Assembly (NCBI GenBank): GCA_034437215.1
Contig: DAOTVC010000145.1
Location: 1 to 18,695, forward strand
DNA length: 18,695 bases
DNA from: DAOTVC01 sp034437215
Lineage (GTDB): Bacteria; Chloroflexota; Anaerolineae; B4-G1; SLSP01
Direction: 5' to 3'
Numbering within the stretch: position 1 is the stretch's first letter; the number at the start of each line of letters is the position of its first letter. The translations under genes were made by a program, and so were the position numbers. Of the stretch, positions 12,640 through 18,695 are shown in pieces. The notes under the pieces were generated by a model. That model was not told the DNA's origin. It ran no database searches and was given only the letters and a program-made list of their open reading frames with translations.

Positions 12640-13547
12640 AGCGCCTGGAGCTGCGTGAATCCCAGGTGGCCCTCCTCTTCCTCATCCCGGCGGTGGTGGC
12701 CCTGCTGGTCTTCATGTACTACCCCATCGTCCAGACCCTCATCTTCAGCCTCTTCGATCTGGACCACACCACCGACTGGCTCAACGCGCCCTTCGCCGGG
12801 CTGCAGAACTACGTTCAGGTCTTTCGGAGCGAGCAGTTCAGGAGATCCCTGGGGTTCACGCTCGGCTTCACCGTCGTCTCCGTCCTCCTCCAGTTCTGGA
12901 TCGGGCTGGCGCTGGCCCTCGCGACCTTCTGGGTGATTCCCCGGCTGCGGGGAGCGCTGCGGGCCATCATCATCCTCCCCTGGGCCATCCCCGGCATCAT
13001 CCACGCCTCCATGTGGAAGTGGATCTTCAACACCGACGTGGGCATCGTCGGCGACCTGCTGGTGAAGCTGGGGCTGGTGACGGAGCCGCCCCTCTTCCTG
13101 GCGAACCCGACGCTGGCGATGGCGAGCGTCGTCATCGCCTACGCCTGGAAGGCCTCCGCCATCACCGCCGTCTTCCTCATGGGCGGGCTGGCGCTGGTCC
13201 CCGACGAGCTCCACGACGCCGCCAAGGTGGACGGCGCCCGCGCCTGGCGCCGCTTCTGGACCATCACCCTGCCCCTGGTCATGCCCACGATCCTGGTGAC
13301 GCTCCTCTTCCGGACGATGGACGCCCTGCGCATCTTCGACATCGTCTACGGGCTGACGGGGGGCGGACCCGGCACCACCACCGAGACCCTCAGCTCCTTC
13401 GCCTACAAGTTCTACTTCTCCTACGCCCAGTTCGGGAAGGGGTCGGCCTACGCCATGGTCACCTTCGTCCTCGTCGTCTCGGTGAGCATCTTCTACATCA
13501 AACGGGTGCAGGGCCGCTTCCGCTTCCGCGGAGGGGAGGAACCATGA
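12636..13547 (+). CDS. ABC sugar transporter permease 1 (MalF/UgpA-like)
   Basis: 303 residues with six predicted membrane helices, beginning with the typical short cytosolic MKRLELRESQ and helix LFLIPAVVALLVFMYYP. The EAA loop that contacts the ATPase is at about residues 191-214 (ELHDAAKVDGARAWRRFWTITLPL). The segment YGLTGGGPGTTTETLSSFAYKFYF is a family hallmark of the first permease in sugar importers (CUT1 type). The ATG at 12636 overlaps the binding-protein stop (ATGA); the frame stays open far upstream, through the binding-protein gene, by chance in this GC-rich DNA. The stop overlaps the next permease start in the same way, which indicates coupled translation in one transcript. Confidence 0.94.
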   Translation: MKRLELRESQVALLFLIPAVVALLVFMYYPIVQTLIFSLFDLDHTTDWLNAPFAGLQNYVQVFRSEQFRRSLGFTLGFTVVSVLLQFWIGLALALATFWVIPRLRGALRAIIILPWAIPGIIHASMWKWIFNTDVGIVGDLLVKLGLVTEPPLFLANPTLAMASVVIAYAWKASAITAVFLMGGLALVPDELHDAAKVDGARAWRRFWTITLPLVMPTILVTLLFRTMDALRIFDIVYGLTGGGPGTTTETLSSFAYKFYFSYAQFGKGSAYAMVTFVLVVSVSIFYIKRVQGRFRFRGGEEP

Positions 13548-14386
13548 ACGGACAGAGCCGCTGGACCCGCTGGGCGGGCTCGCTCCTGATCGTCCTCGCC
13601 GTGGCGATCTTCGCCCTCTTCCCCCTCTACTGGATCGTCGTCACCTCCCTCAAGGAGCCGGGCACCGAGTTCCGGCTCCCCATCGAGTACTGGCCCGTGG
13701 ATCCCTCCCTGGAGGCCTACCGCACCGTCCTCGGCCCCGGCTTTCGCATCCAGAACGCCATCAAGAACAGCCTCATCGTCTCCTCGGCGGTGACCGTGGG
13801 GACGCTGCTGCTGGGCGCCCTCGCCGCCTACACCATCGCCCGCCTGCGCTTCCGTCACAAGCTCTCCTCCCTTATCTTCATCCAGACGGCGGGCATGATC
13901 CCGGCCATCGTCGTCATCGCCCCCACCTTCGTCCTCATCCGCGCTCTGGGCCTGCGGGCGACCCTCGCCGGCATGATCCTGCCCAACATCGCCTACAACC
14001 TCCCCATGACCACCTGGCTGCTCGCCAGCTACTTCGCGGGCCTGCCCTTCGAGCTGGAGGACGCGGCGAAGGTGGATGGCCGGCCGCCCCTGCGCATCTT
14101 CTGGGAGATCATCCTGCCGCTGGCGGCACCGGGGCTCTTTTCGGCGGGCGTCCTGGCCTTCCTGGGATCGTGGGGCGAGTTCATGCTGGCCTTCACCATC
14201 TCCCTGGGCCTGCCCCGCGTGCAGACGGTGCCCGTCGCCATCCTCAGCTTCAGCCAGGCCTTCGAGCTGCAGTGGAGCTGGATCGCCGCCGGCATCGTCC
14301 TCTCGCTGCTGCCCGTCATCGTCCTGGTGCTCATCTTCCAGCGGCGGGTGGTGCGCGGCCTCACCTCCGGCGCCCTCAAGTACTAG
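13544..14386 (+). CDS. ABC sugar transporter permease 2 (MalG/UgpE-like)
   Basis: 280 residues, six helices, starting with a helix LIVLAVAIFALFPLYWIVVTSLK typical of the second CUT1 permease. The EAA loop is at about residues 170-193 (ELEDAAKVDGRPPLRIFWEIILPL). The chain ends GALKY, similar to the GAxKG end of the family. GAGGGGAGGA precedes the ATG at 13544, which overlaps the first permease stop by 4 nt. It forms a heterodimeric membrane channel with permease 1. No terminator is visible directly after it, so reading into the ATPase gene 258 nt further on is possible but unproven. Confidence 0.94.
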   Translation: MNGQSRWTRWAGSLLIVLAVAIFALFPLYWIVVTSLKEPGTEFRLPIEYWPVDPSLEAYRTVLGPGFRIQNAIKNSLIVSSAVTVGTLLLGALAAYTIARLRFRHKLSSLIFIQTAGMIPAIVVIAPTFVLIRALGLRATLAGMILPNIAYNLPMTTWLLASYFAGLPFELEDAAKVDGRPPLRIFWEIILPLAAPGLFSAGVLAFLGSWGEFMLAFTISLGLPRVQTVPVAILSFSQAFELQWSWIAAGIVLSLLPVIVLVLIFQRRVVRGLTSGALKY

Positions 14387-14644
14387 TGGCGATGTCGATG
14401 CCCTTCACCCACGCCAAGGCGCCCAGAACGCAAAGTTTATACATGTGTAATTTGAATCCTGAGCCCCGTCTGACCTTCGGTGGTCGGAGACCTCCGAGGT
14501 CTGATCAGAATTGTCCGCTGGCACGCTCCCTGTTAGCACGCTCCCTGATCCCTTCCCTTGGATGCGGGTCCGCGCTCTCGATGGGAGTAAGATTGCCCCT
14601 CTCACCACTTACTACGCACTACGCACTTGATTTAAAGGAGAACC
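14387..14644. repeat. Repeat-filled gap between permease 2 and the ATPase gene
   Basis: 258 bp with no gene. It holds a CGCAAAG-family repeat (14412-14435); two adjacent, partly palindromic units of gacct(t/c)cgg/aggtc(t) type (14472-14502, inner stem agacct/aggtct at 14488-14502); a 12-bp direct repeat gcacgctccctg (14521-14532 and 14536-14547); and, read on the minus strand, heptamers gtgcgta, gtgcgta, gtaagtg (14604-14625). AAAGGAG at 14634-14640 is the ATPase Shine-Dalgarno. No clear promoter is seen. Confidence 0.65.
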
Positions 14645-15727
14645 ATGGCTGAAGTACGCGTCGAGGAGTTGATCAAGATCTTCGGGTCGGTGCGGGCCGT
14701 CGACGGGGTCTCGGAGACCTTCGAGGACGGGAAGCTGACCGTCATGGTGGGGCCGTCGGGCTGCGGCAAGACGACGCTGCTGCGCCTCATCGCGGGCCTC
14801 GAGGAGAGCAGCGAGGGCGCCATCTACATCGCGGGGGAGCGGGTGGAAGGGATACCCGCCTGGCGACGGAACATCGCCATGGTCTTCCAGAACTACGCCC
14901 TCTACCCCCACATGAGCGTCTACAAGAACCTGGCCTACCCACTGAAGTCCCAGCGGCTGGAGGACGAGGAGATCGAGCGGCGGGTGCACGAAGCCGCGGC
15001 CCTGCTGGGCATCGAGCCCCTGCTGGAGCGCCGTCCCCAGGCCCTCTCGGGAGGGCAGCAGCAGCGGGTAGCGGTGGGGCGGGCCATCGTGCGCGAGCCG
15101 GCGGCCTTCCTCATGGACGAACCCCTCTCCAACCTGGACGCCAAGCTGCGGGTGGAGACGCGGGCCGAGCTCAAGCACCTGCAGAAGCGGCTGGGGATCA
15201 CCACCCTCTACGTGACCCACGACCAGGCCGAGGCCATGACCATGGCGGACAAGCTCATCGTCATGCAGGCGGGGCGCATCCAGCAGGCGGGGACCCCCGA
15301 GGAGGTCTACGAACGCCCCCAGAACATCTTCGTCGCGGGCTTCATCGGCAGCCCGGCGATGAACTTCCTGCCCGTGAGCTACGACGAAGGAGAGGGCGCG
15401 CTCGTCGCCGACGCCTTCCGCTACCCCGCACCCGAGGGGCTGCGCGCGCTCCTCGACGGTGCGGGGGAGGCGCTGGTCCTCGGCGTCCGCCCGGAGGACG
15501 TGGAAGTCCTCACCGAACAGGAGGAGGGCGCCCTTCGGGCCCGGGTCTACGTCTCGGAGCCCCTGGGGCGGGAGAACCTCCTCACGCTGGAGCTGGCGGA
15601 CGAGAGCCGCTTCAAGGCCCTGGCCCCGCCCCAGATCAAGCCGGCGATCGGCGACCGCCTCTGGCTGCGCTTCCACCCGCAGCGGCTCCACCTCTTCGAC
15701 GCCGAGAGCGAGGAGGCCCTGCGGTGA
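14645..15727 (+). CDS. ABC sugar transporter ATP-binding protein (MalK/UgpC/MsmX-like)
   Basis: 360 residues. The nucleotide-binding domain has Walker A GPSGCGKTT (36-44), Q-loop Gln82, signature LSGGQ (134-138), Walker B FLMDEP (155-160) and switch His192. The C-terminal part (about 240-360) is the TOBE/OB-fold regulatory domain of MalK-type ATPases (GVRPEDVEVL, LGRENLLTLEL). It powers sugar import on the cytosolic side of the membrane, most simply as partner of the importer encoded at 11335-14386. It is separated from that operon by 258 bp of repeats, and multi-use ATPases of this class are known (MsmX), so it might also serve other importers. AAAGGAG lies 4 nt before the ATG. Confidence 0.95.
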   Translation: MAEVRVEELIKIFGSVRAVDGVSETFEDGKLTVMVGPSGCGKTTLLRLIAGLEESSEGAIYIAGERVEGIPAWRRNIAMVFQNYALYPHMSVYKNLAYPLKSQRLEDEEIERRVHEAAALLGIEPLLERRPQALSGGQQQRVAVGRAIVREPAAFLMDEPLSNLDAKLRVETRAELKHLQKRLGITTLYVTHDQAEAMTMADKLIVMQAGRIQQAGTPEEVYERPQNIFVAGFIGSPAMNFLPVSYDEGEGALVADAFRYPAPEGLRALLDGAGEALVLGVRPEDVEVLTEQEEGALRARVYVSEPLGRENLLTLELADESRFKALAPPQIKPAIGDRLWLRFHPQRLHLFDAESEEALR

Positions 15728-15747
15728 AGTAGCCGGTTAACTTGAGA

Positions 15748-15827
15748 GATTTACGTTTCAAGCCAGTTAGAAACTGTCTGGAGATGAAACGTGAGGTGTT
15801 TTTACGTTTCACGCTTCACGTTTTATT
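15748..15827. repeat. Heptamer repeats and inverted copies downstream of the ATPase gene
   Basis: The segment contains ttacgtttcaagccagttag (15751-15770), close to ttacgtttcagccagtgg (1321-1338) at the edge of the palindrome in the first MITE-like element. It also has gaaacgt (15786-15792) facing acgtttc (15804-15810), and the inverse heptamers tttacgt, ttcacgc, ttcacgt (15801-15821). Read on the minus strand these are the GTGAAAC-family units. Confidence 0.7.
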
Positions 15828-15891
15828 GTCCACTTCAACGAGCACAGCGCAACCCCAAACCCCGCCAGCCACTGCGCCCGTTAACGCACGG

Positions 15892-15920
15892 TTGACAGAC
15901 GCCCCATTCACCCCTACAAT
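15892..15920 (+). promoter_or_regulatory. Strong sigma-70-type promoter of the methyltransferase gene
   Basis: A perfect TTGACA (15892-15897) and TACAAT (15915-15920) are separated by 17 nt. Transcription would start near 15927, so the first ATG at 15932 would have a leader of only about 5 nt. No Shine-Dalgarno fits in that space. Confidence 0.72.
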
Positions 15921-15931
15921 CCATCCCTGAG

Positions 15932-16669
15932 ATGGACAGGGAGATGGAACAGGCAGCCCGGCGGGGCAACCCCTCCTTCGTCTGGCGCGCCGGGCAGGAG
16001 CGGCGGCTCGAGATGATCCGCGAGCACGCCCCTCTCGAGAACCGGCGGGTGCTGGACGTGGGCTGCGGCGTGGGCATGTACCCCGCCGCCTTCCGCCGCT
16101 ACACGCCCGACGTCTACGGCGTGGAGATCGAGCACGACCGGGCCCGGGAGGCCCGGGAGCACGCCGCGGGGGTGGTGCAGGCGCGGGGGGAGACGCTCCC
16201 CTTCCCTGACGACAGCTTCGACGTCGCCCACTCCAACGAGGTGCTGGAACACGTCGACGACGACCGGCAGGCGGTGGAGGAGCTGGTGCGCGTCGTGCGA
16301 CCGGGAGGCAGGATCGTCATCTTCGTCCCCAACCGCCTCTACCTCTTCGAGACCCACGGCGTCTACTGGCGCGGAGAGTACCGCTTCGGCAACAAGCCCC
16401 TCGTCAACTGGCTGCCCGATCCCCTGCGCAACCGGCTCGCGCCCCACGTGCGGGCCTACACCGCCCGGGGGCTGCGGCAGCTCTTTCGCGGGCTGCCCGT
16501 CCGCCTCCTCGTCCACGAGGGGGTCTACCCCGGCTACGACAACATCCTGGCCCGCCGCCCCCGGCTGGGGCGCCTCCTGCAACGGGTGACCTACACCCTG
16601 GAGCGGACACCCCTCGCTGCCTTCGCCCTCTCGCACTTCCTGGTGCTGGAAGTCGAAGGGGCGCACTAA
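15932..16669 (+). CDS. Class I SAM-dependent methyltransferase
   Basis: 245 residues. The Rossmann-type methyltransferase core spans about residues 38-140: motif I LDVGCGVGMY (41-50), the acidic residue binding the SAM ribose in GVEIEHD (63-69), GETLPFPDDSFDVAHSNEVLEHV (86-108) for motifs II-III, and LVRVVRPGGRIVIFVPN. This is the Methyltransf_11 pattern, found in enzymes acting on small molecules, quinones, lipids or sugars. The C-terminal 100 residues are basic and contain YWRGEYRFGNKPLVNWLPD, often seen in methyltransferases of glycan or lipid clusters, but no such cluster is here. The start is placed at ATG 15932, just after a strong promoter; ATG 15944 is an alternative. A terminator hairpin follows 3 nt after the stop. 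Substrate unknown. Confidence 0.88.
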   Translation: MDREMEQAARRGNPSFVWRAGQERRLEMIREHAPLENRRVLDVGCGVGMYPAAFRRYTPDVYGVEIEHDRAREAREHAAGVVQARGETLPFPDDSFDVAHSNEVLEHVDDDRQAVEELVRVVRPGGRIVIFVPNRLYLFETHGVYWRGEYRFGNKPLVNWLPDPLRNRLAPHVRAYTARGLRQLFRGLPVRLLVHEGVYPGYDNILARRPRLGRLLQRVTYTLERTPLAAFALSHFLVLEVEGAH

Positions 16670-16671
16670 AC

Positions 16672-16710
16672 GGAGCACGCTCGCCCCTCGATGATGGGCG
16701 AGCGTGCTCC
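16672..16710. terminator. Bidirectional terminator hairpin between convergent genes
   Basis: ggagcacgctcgccc (16672-16686) and gggcgagcgtgctcc (16696-16710) form a perfect 15-bp stem with a 9-nt loop. It lies between the methyltransferase stop (16669) and the SLC13-type transporter stop (16733, minus), so it can serve both. T-tracts are weak on each side. Confidence 0.75.
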
Positions 16711-16732
16711 TGGACCGGCCAAATAGGTACCG

Positions 16733-18562
16733 TTATAGTGGCCAAAGCCACAGCAGCATCGGCACCGTGATAGCCGTGATGAGCAACTCCAAAGGCAACC
16801 CCAAACGCCAGTAGTCGGTGAACTCGTAGCCACCCGGCTCAAAGACCAGCACGTTCGCCTCGTGGCCGATGGGCGTCAGGAAAGCGCACGCGCCGCCGAT
16901 GGCGACGGCAACCAGGAAGGGGTCTATCGAGACTCCCAACCCGCGTGCGACGCTCACCGAGATGGACGCCATCAGCACCACCGACGCCGCGTTGTTGACG
17001 ATATCCGAGAGCATCATCGTCGCCAGCATAATGAACACCAGGATGGCCGTCGGGGAGACGAAGTTCGAGAGTGTAAGAATCTGATTGGCGATGAGTTGAT
17101 CGCCCCCGCTATTTTCCAGCGCTGCACCCATGGAGAGCATGGCGCCCAGCAGCACGATGATAGGCCATTGGACGTTACGGTAGGCCTCGTGGAGAGAGAG
17201 CACCCCCGTTATCACCATCGCCGCCGCAGCCGAGGTCATGGCGACGGGCACGGAGAGCACGCCGAAGCTAGCCGTCAGCAGCGCGGCCAGGAAGATGCCA
17301 ATGCCCAGAACGACGTTGTGCGGCTCCAGATGCATTTCGCGCTCCGCCAGGGGCAGGCAACCCAAAGCCTCCAGCGTCTCCAGCACTTTCGCGTGATGGG
17401 CCTGCAACAAGAGAACATCACCGGCCTTCAACGAGATTTTGCCTACCAGGTCGCGGATATATCCATCGTGTCGGGAGATGCCCAACAAGTTCACGCCGTA
17501 GCGCGCCCGCAGATCCAACTCGCGGGCCGTTTTCCCCACCATCAGGGAGTCGGGACCGACGATCGCCTCGACGATCTCGATGTCGTCGGCTTGCAAACGC
17601 GCCCGCAGTTCCTCCAAAAAATTGCCGGGGACATCCTCGACTGGCTCTTTCCCATTTTCCGCTGCAATGGGCTTGCACTCCGCGAGTTCCGCACCGGCAT
17701 CATAGACAAACTGGCGCAGGGCCGCTGCCTCGGCCCGCACCAGGAGAATGTCCCCGGCCCGGATCTTGACCTTACCTCGCGGTGAAGAGATACGTTCGTC
17801 ATCCCGTAGAATGGTAGCAATCCAGACGTCGGCGTCGGTCACCGTGCCCAGTTCCCGCAACCGCATGCCGGCTAGTTTGGCTTGGGGCCCTACCCGTATC
17901 TCCGTGAAATAGTCCGCCATCTTGAAATTGTTCTCACCGGTTTTCTTGCCCTGCCGAGCGGGGATGAGGCGCCAGCCGACAAGGGCGATGAATGTAACCC
18001 CCACAACGGAAATGGCCAGACCCACCGGGGCAAAGGCGAAGAGCCCGAAGCGTTCACCCACGTACTGAGCGCGCAGCCCGGAGACGATGAGGTTCGTCGG
18101 CGTGCCGATGAGCGTGATCAACCCCCCCAGATGTGAGCTGAACGCCATGGGCAGCAGGTAGAGTGAGGTCGAACGGTCGCTCTTCCGGGCGAGCCGGATA
18201 GCGACGGGAATGAAGATCGCCAGCGCCGCGATGTTGTTCATAAAAGCGGAACTGAGAATCACCAGCCCACAGAGCACCACCAGCTGCAGCGCTAGATTAT
18301 CTCCGGACTTCGACATCCACTTGGCGACCAGATCGGCCACGCCGGTATTCTGCAACCCCCGGCTGACCACGAGCACAGCGGCGATGGTGACCACGGCGGG
18401 ATGTCCAAAGCCGGCGAAGGCATCCTCCACGGTGATCGTCCCCAGGATCACCAGCAGCAGCATCCCGGCGATCGCGACCACGTCATACCGCCAGAATTCC
18501 AGGGCCAGCATCACCAGGGTGAGCGTAATGACTGCGTAGACAAGCCCCTGTTCAAATGTCAA
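16733..18562 (-). CDS. SLC13/DASS-type anion permease with two internal RCK_C (TrkA_C) domains
   Basis: 609 residues from a TTG start at 18562, chosen because AAAGGAG lies 9 nt upstream and the product then begins MTFEQGLVYAVITLTLVML, the usual start of this family. A GTG at 18613 would add 17 residues without a good Shine-Dalgarno. The membrane part has two halves, with helical-hairpin motifs GTPTN (153-157) and, in the second half, PIGHEANVLVFEPGGY. Between them lie two TrkA_C/RCK_C domains at about residues 219-286 (LRELGTVTDADVWIATILRD) and 328-395 (ARELDLRARYGVNLLGISR), which bind ligands and may gate transport. Such proteins carry sodium with sulfate, dicarboxylates or other anions; the substrate is not determined here. 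It is a single gene, convergent with the methyltransferase. Confidence 0.93.
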   Translation of the reverse strand: MTFEQGLVYAVITLTLVMLALEFWRYDVVAIAGMLLLVILGTITVEDAFAGFGHPAVVTIAAVLVVSRGLQNTGVADLVAKWMSKSGDNLALQLVVLCGLVILSSAFMNNIAALAIFIPVAIRLARKSDRSTSLYLLPMAFSSHLGGLITLIGTPTNLIVSGLRAQYVGERFGLFAFAPVGLAISVVGVTFIALVGWRLIPARQGKKTGENNFKMADYFTEIRVGPQAKLAGMRLRELGTVTDADVWIATILRDDERISSPRGKVKIRAGDILLVRAEAAALRQFVYDAGAELAECKPIAAENGKEPVEDVPGNFLEELRARLQADDIEIVEAIVGPDSLMVGKTARELDLRARYGVNLLGISRHDGYIRDLVGKISLKAGDVLLLQAHHAKVLETLEALGCLPLAEREMHLEPHNVVLGIGIFLAALLTASFGVLSVPVAMTSAAAAMVITGVLSLHEAYRNVQWPIIVLLGAMLSMGAALENSGGDQLIANQILTLSNFVSPTAILVFIMLATMMLSDIVNNAASVVLMASISVSVARGLGVSIDPFLVAVAIGGACAFLTPIGHEANVLVFEPGGYEFTDYWRLGLPLELLITAITVPMLLWLWPL

Positions 18563-18695
18563 GGTTGTTTTCTCCTTTAGGCGGCTCTCGACCAGAGCCC
18601 CCAGAAAATTCACAGTAGACAGAGATTGCGACCAAGGTCCAGATCCTCACGTCTGCTACCCTGAACGGCAACTATTTTCTAACAGTCCCATTTTA

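Noticed and set aside
11335..15727. Naming the importer as a maltose or glycerol-phosphate system
   Set aside because: The components fit CUT1 importers in general; nothing seen fixes the substrate and no sugar-degrading gene is adjacent.
18563..18613. GTG start for the SLC13-type transporter
   Set aside because: No ribosome site, and the added 17 residues are unlike the family; the TTG at 18562 has AAAGGAG at ideal spacing.

Overview
The window reads as GC-rich bacterial chromosome, dense in genes, with AT-richer, repeat-loaded gaps. No rRNA or tRNA gene, CRISPR array or phage module is visible. Gene content fits a heterotrophic, peptide- and sugar-using bacterium: a gamma-alpha fused 2-oxoacid:ferredoxin oxidoreductase, M20 and M32 peptidases, a PadR/HAAS pair and a sugar-type ABC importer. 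The style, including gaps full of short degenerate tandem repeats, suggests Chloroflexota (Anaerolineae-like). That is inference from style; no marker gene is present.

Layout. 1-428: 3' end of a PLP-enzyme-like gene with a terminator. 636-1157: small two-helix membrane protein. 1186-1392: a MITE-like element with 9-bp flanking direct repeats, ending 2 bp before the PadR promoter. 1459-2900: overlapping PadR regulator and HAAS-type membrane protein genes. 2901-3363: repeats plus a duplicated gene tail. 3364-4185 (minus): HAD phosphatase. 4188-4474: palindromic element bounded by octamer arrays. 4470-9051 (minus): a four-gene unit read as M20 amidohydrolase, S51-like protein without its nucleophile, OFOR gamma-alpha, OFOR beta. 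9252-10757 (minus): M32 carboxypeptidase with its own promoter and terminator. 10758-11334: gap with a second MITE-like element and hairpins. 11335-14386: ABC importer (lipoprotein and two permeases, joined by 4-nt overlaps). 14645-15727: its probable ATPase, beyond a repeat-filled gap. 15932-16669: methyltransferase with a near-leaderless promoter. 16733-18562 (minus): SLC13-type transporter with two RCK_C domains.

How the genes work together. The importer would bring in a sugar or glycoside driven by the MalK-type ATPase. The minus-strand unit looks catabolic: hydrolysis of acylated amino acids or peptides, then oxidation of the 2-oxoacids with reduction of ferredoxin. That link is inferred from co-transcription, not from known substrates.

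The least ordinary content is between the genes: a non-autonomous element with matched ends and a target-site duplication, heptamer arrays built on GTGAAAC at several sites, an octamer array pair in opposite orientations that reaches into a stop codon and up to a start codon, and CGCAAAG-type repeats. All coordinates and repeats were read by eye.
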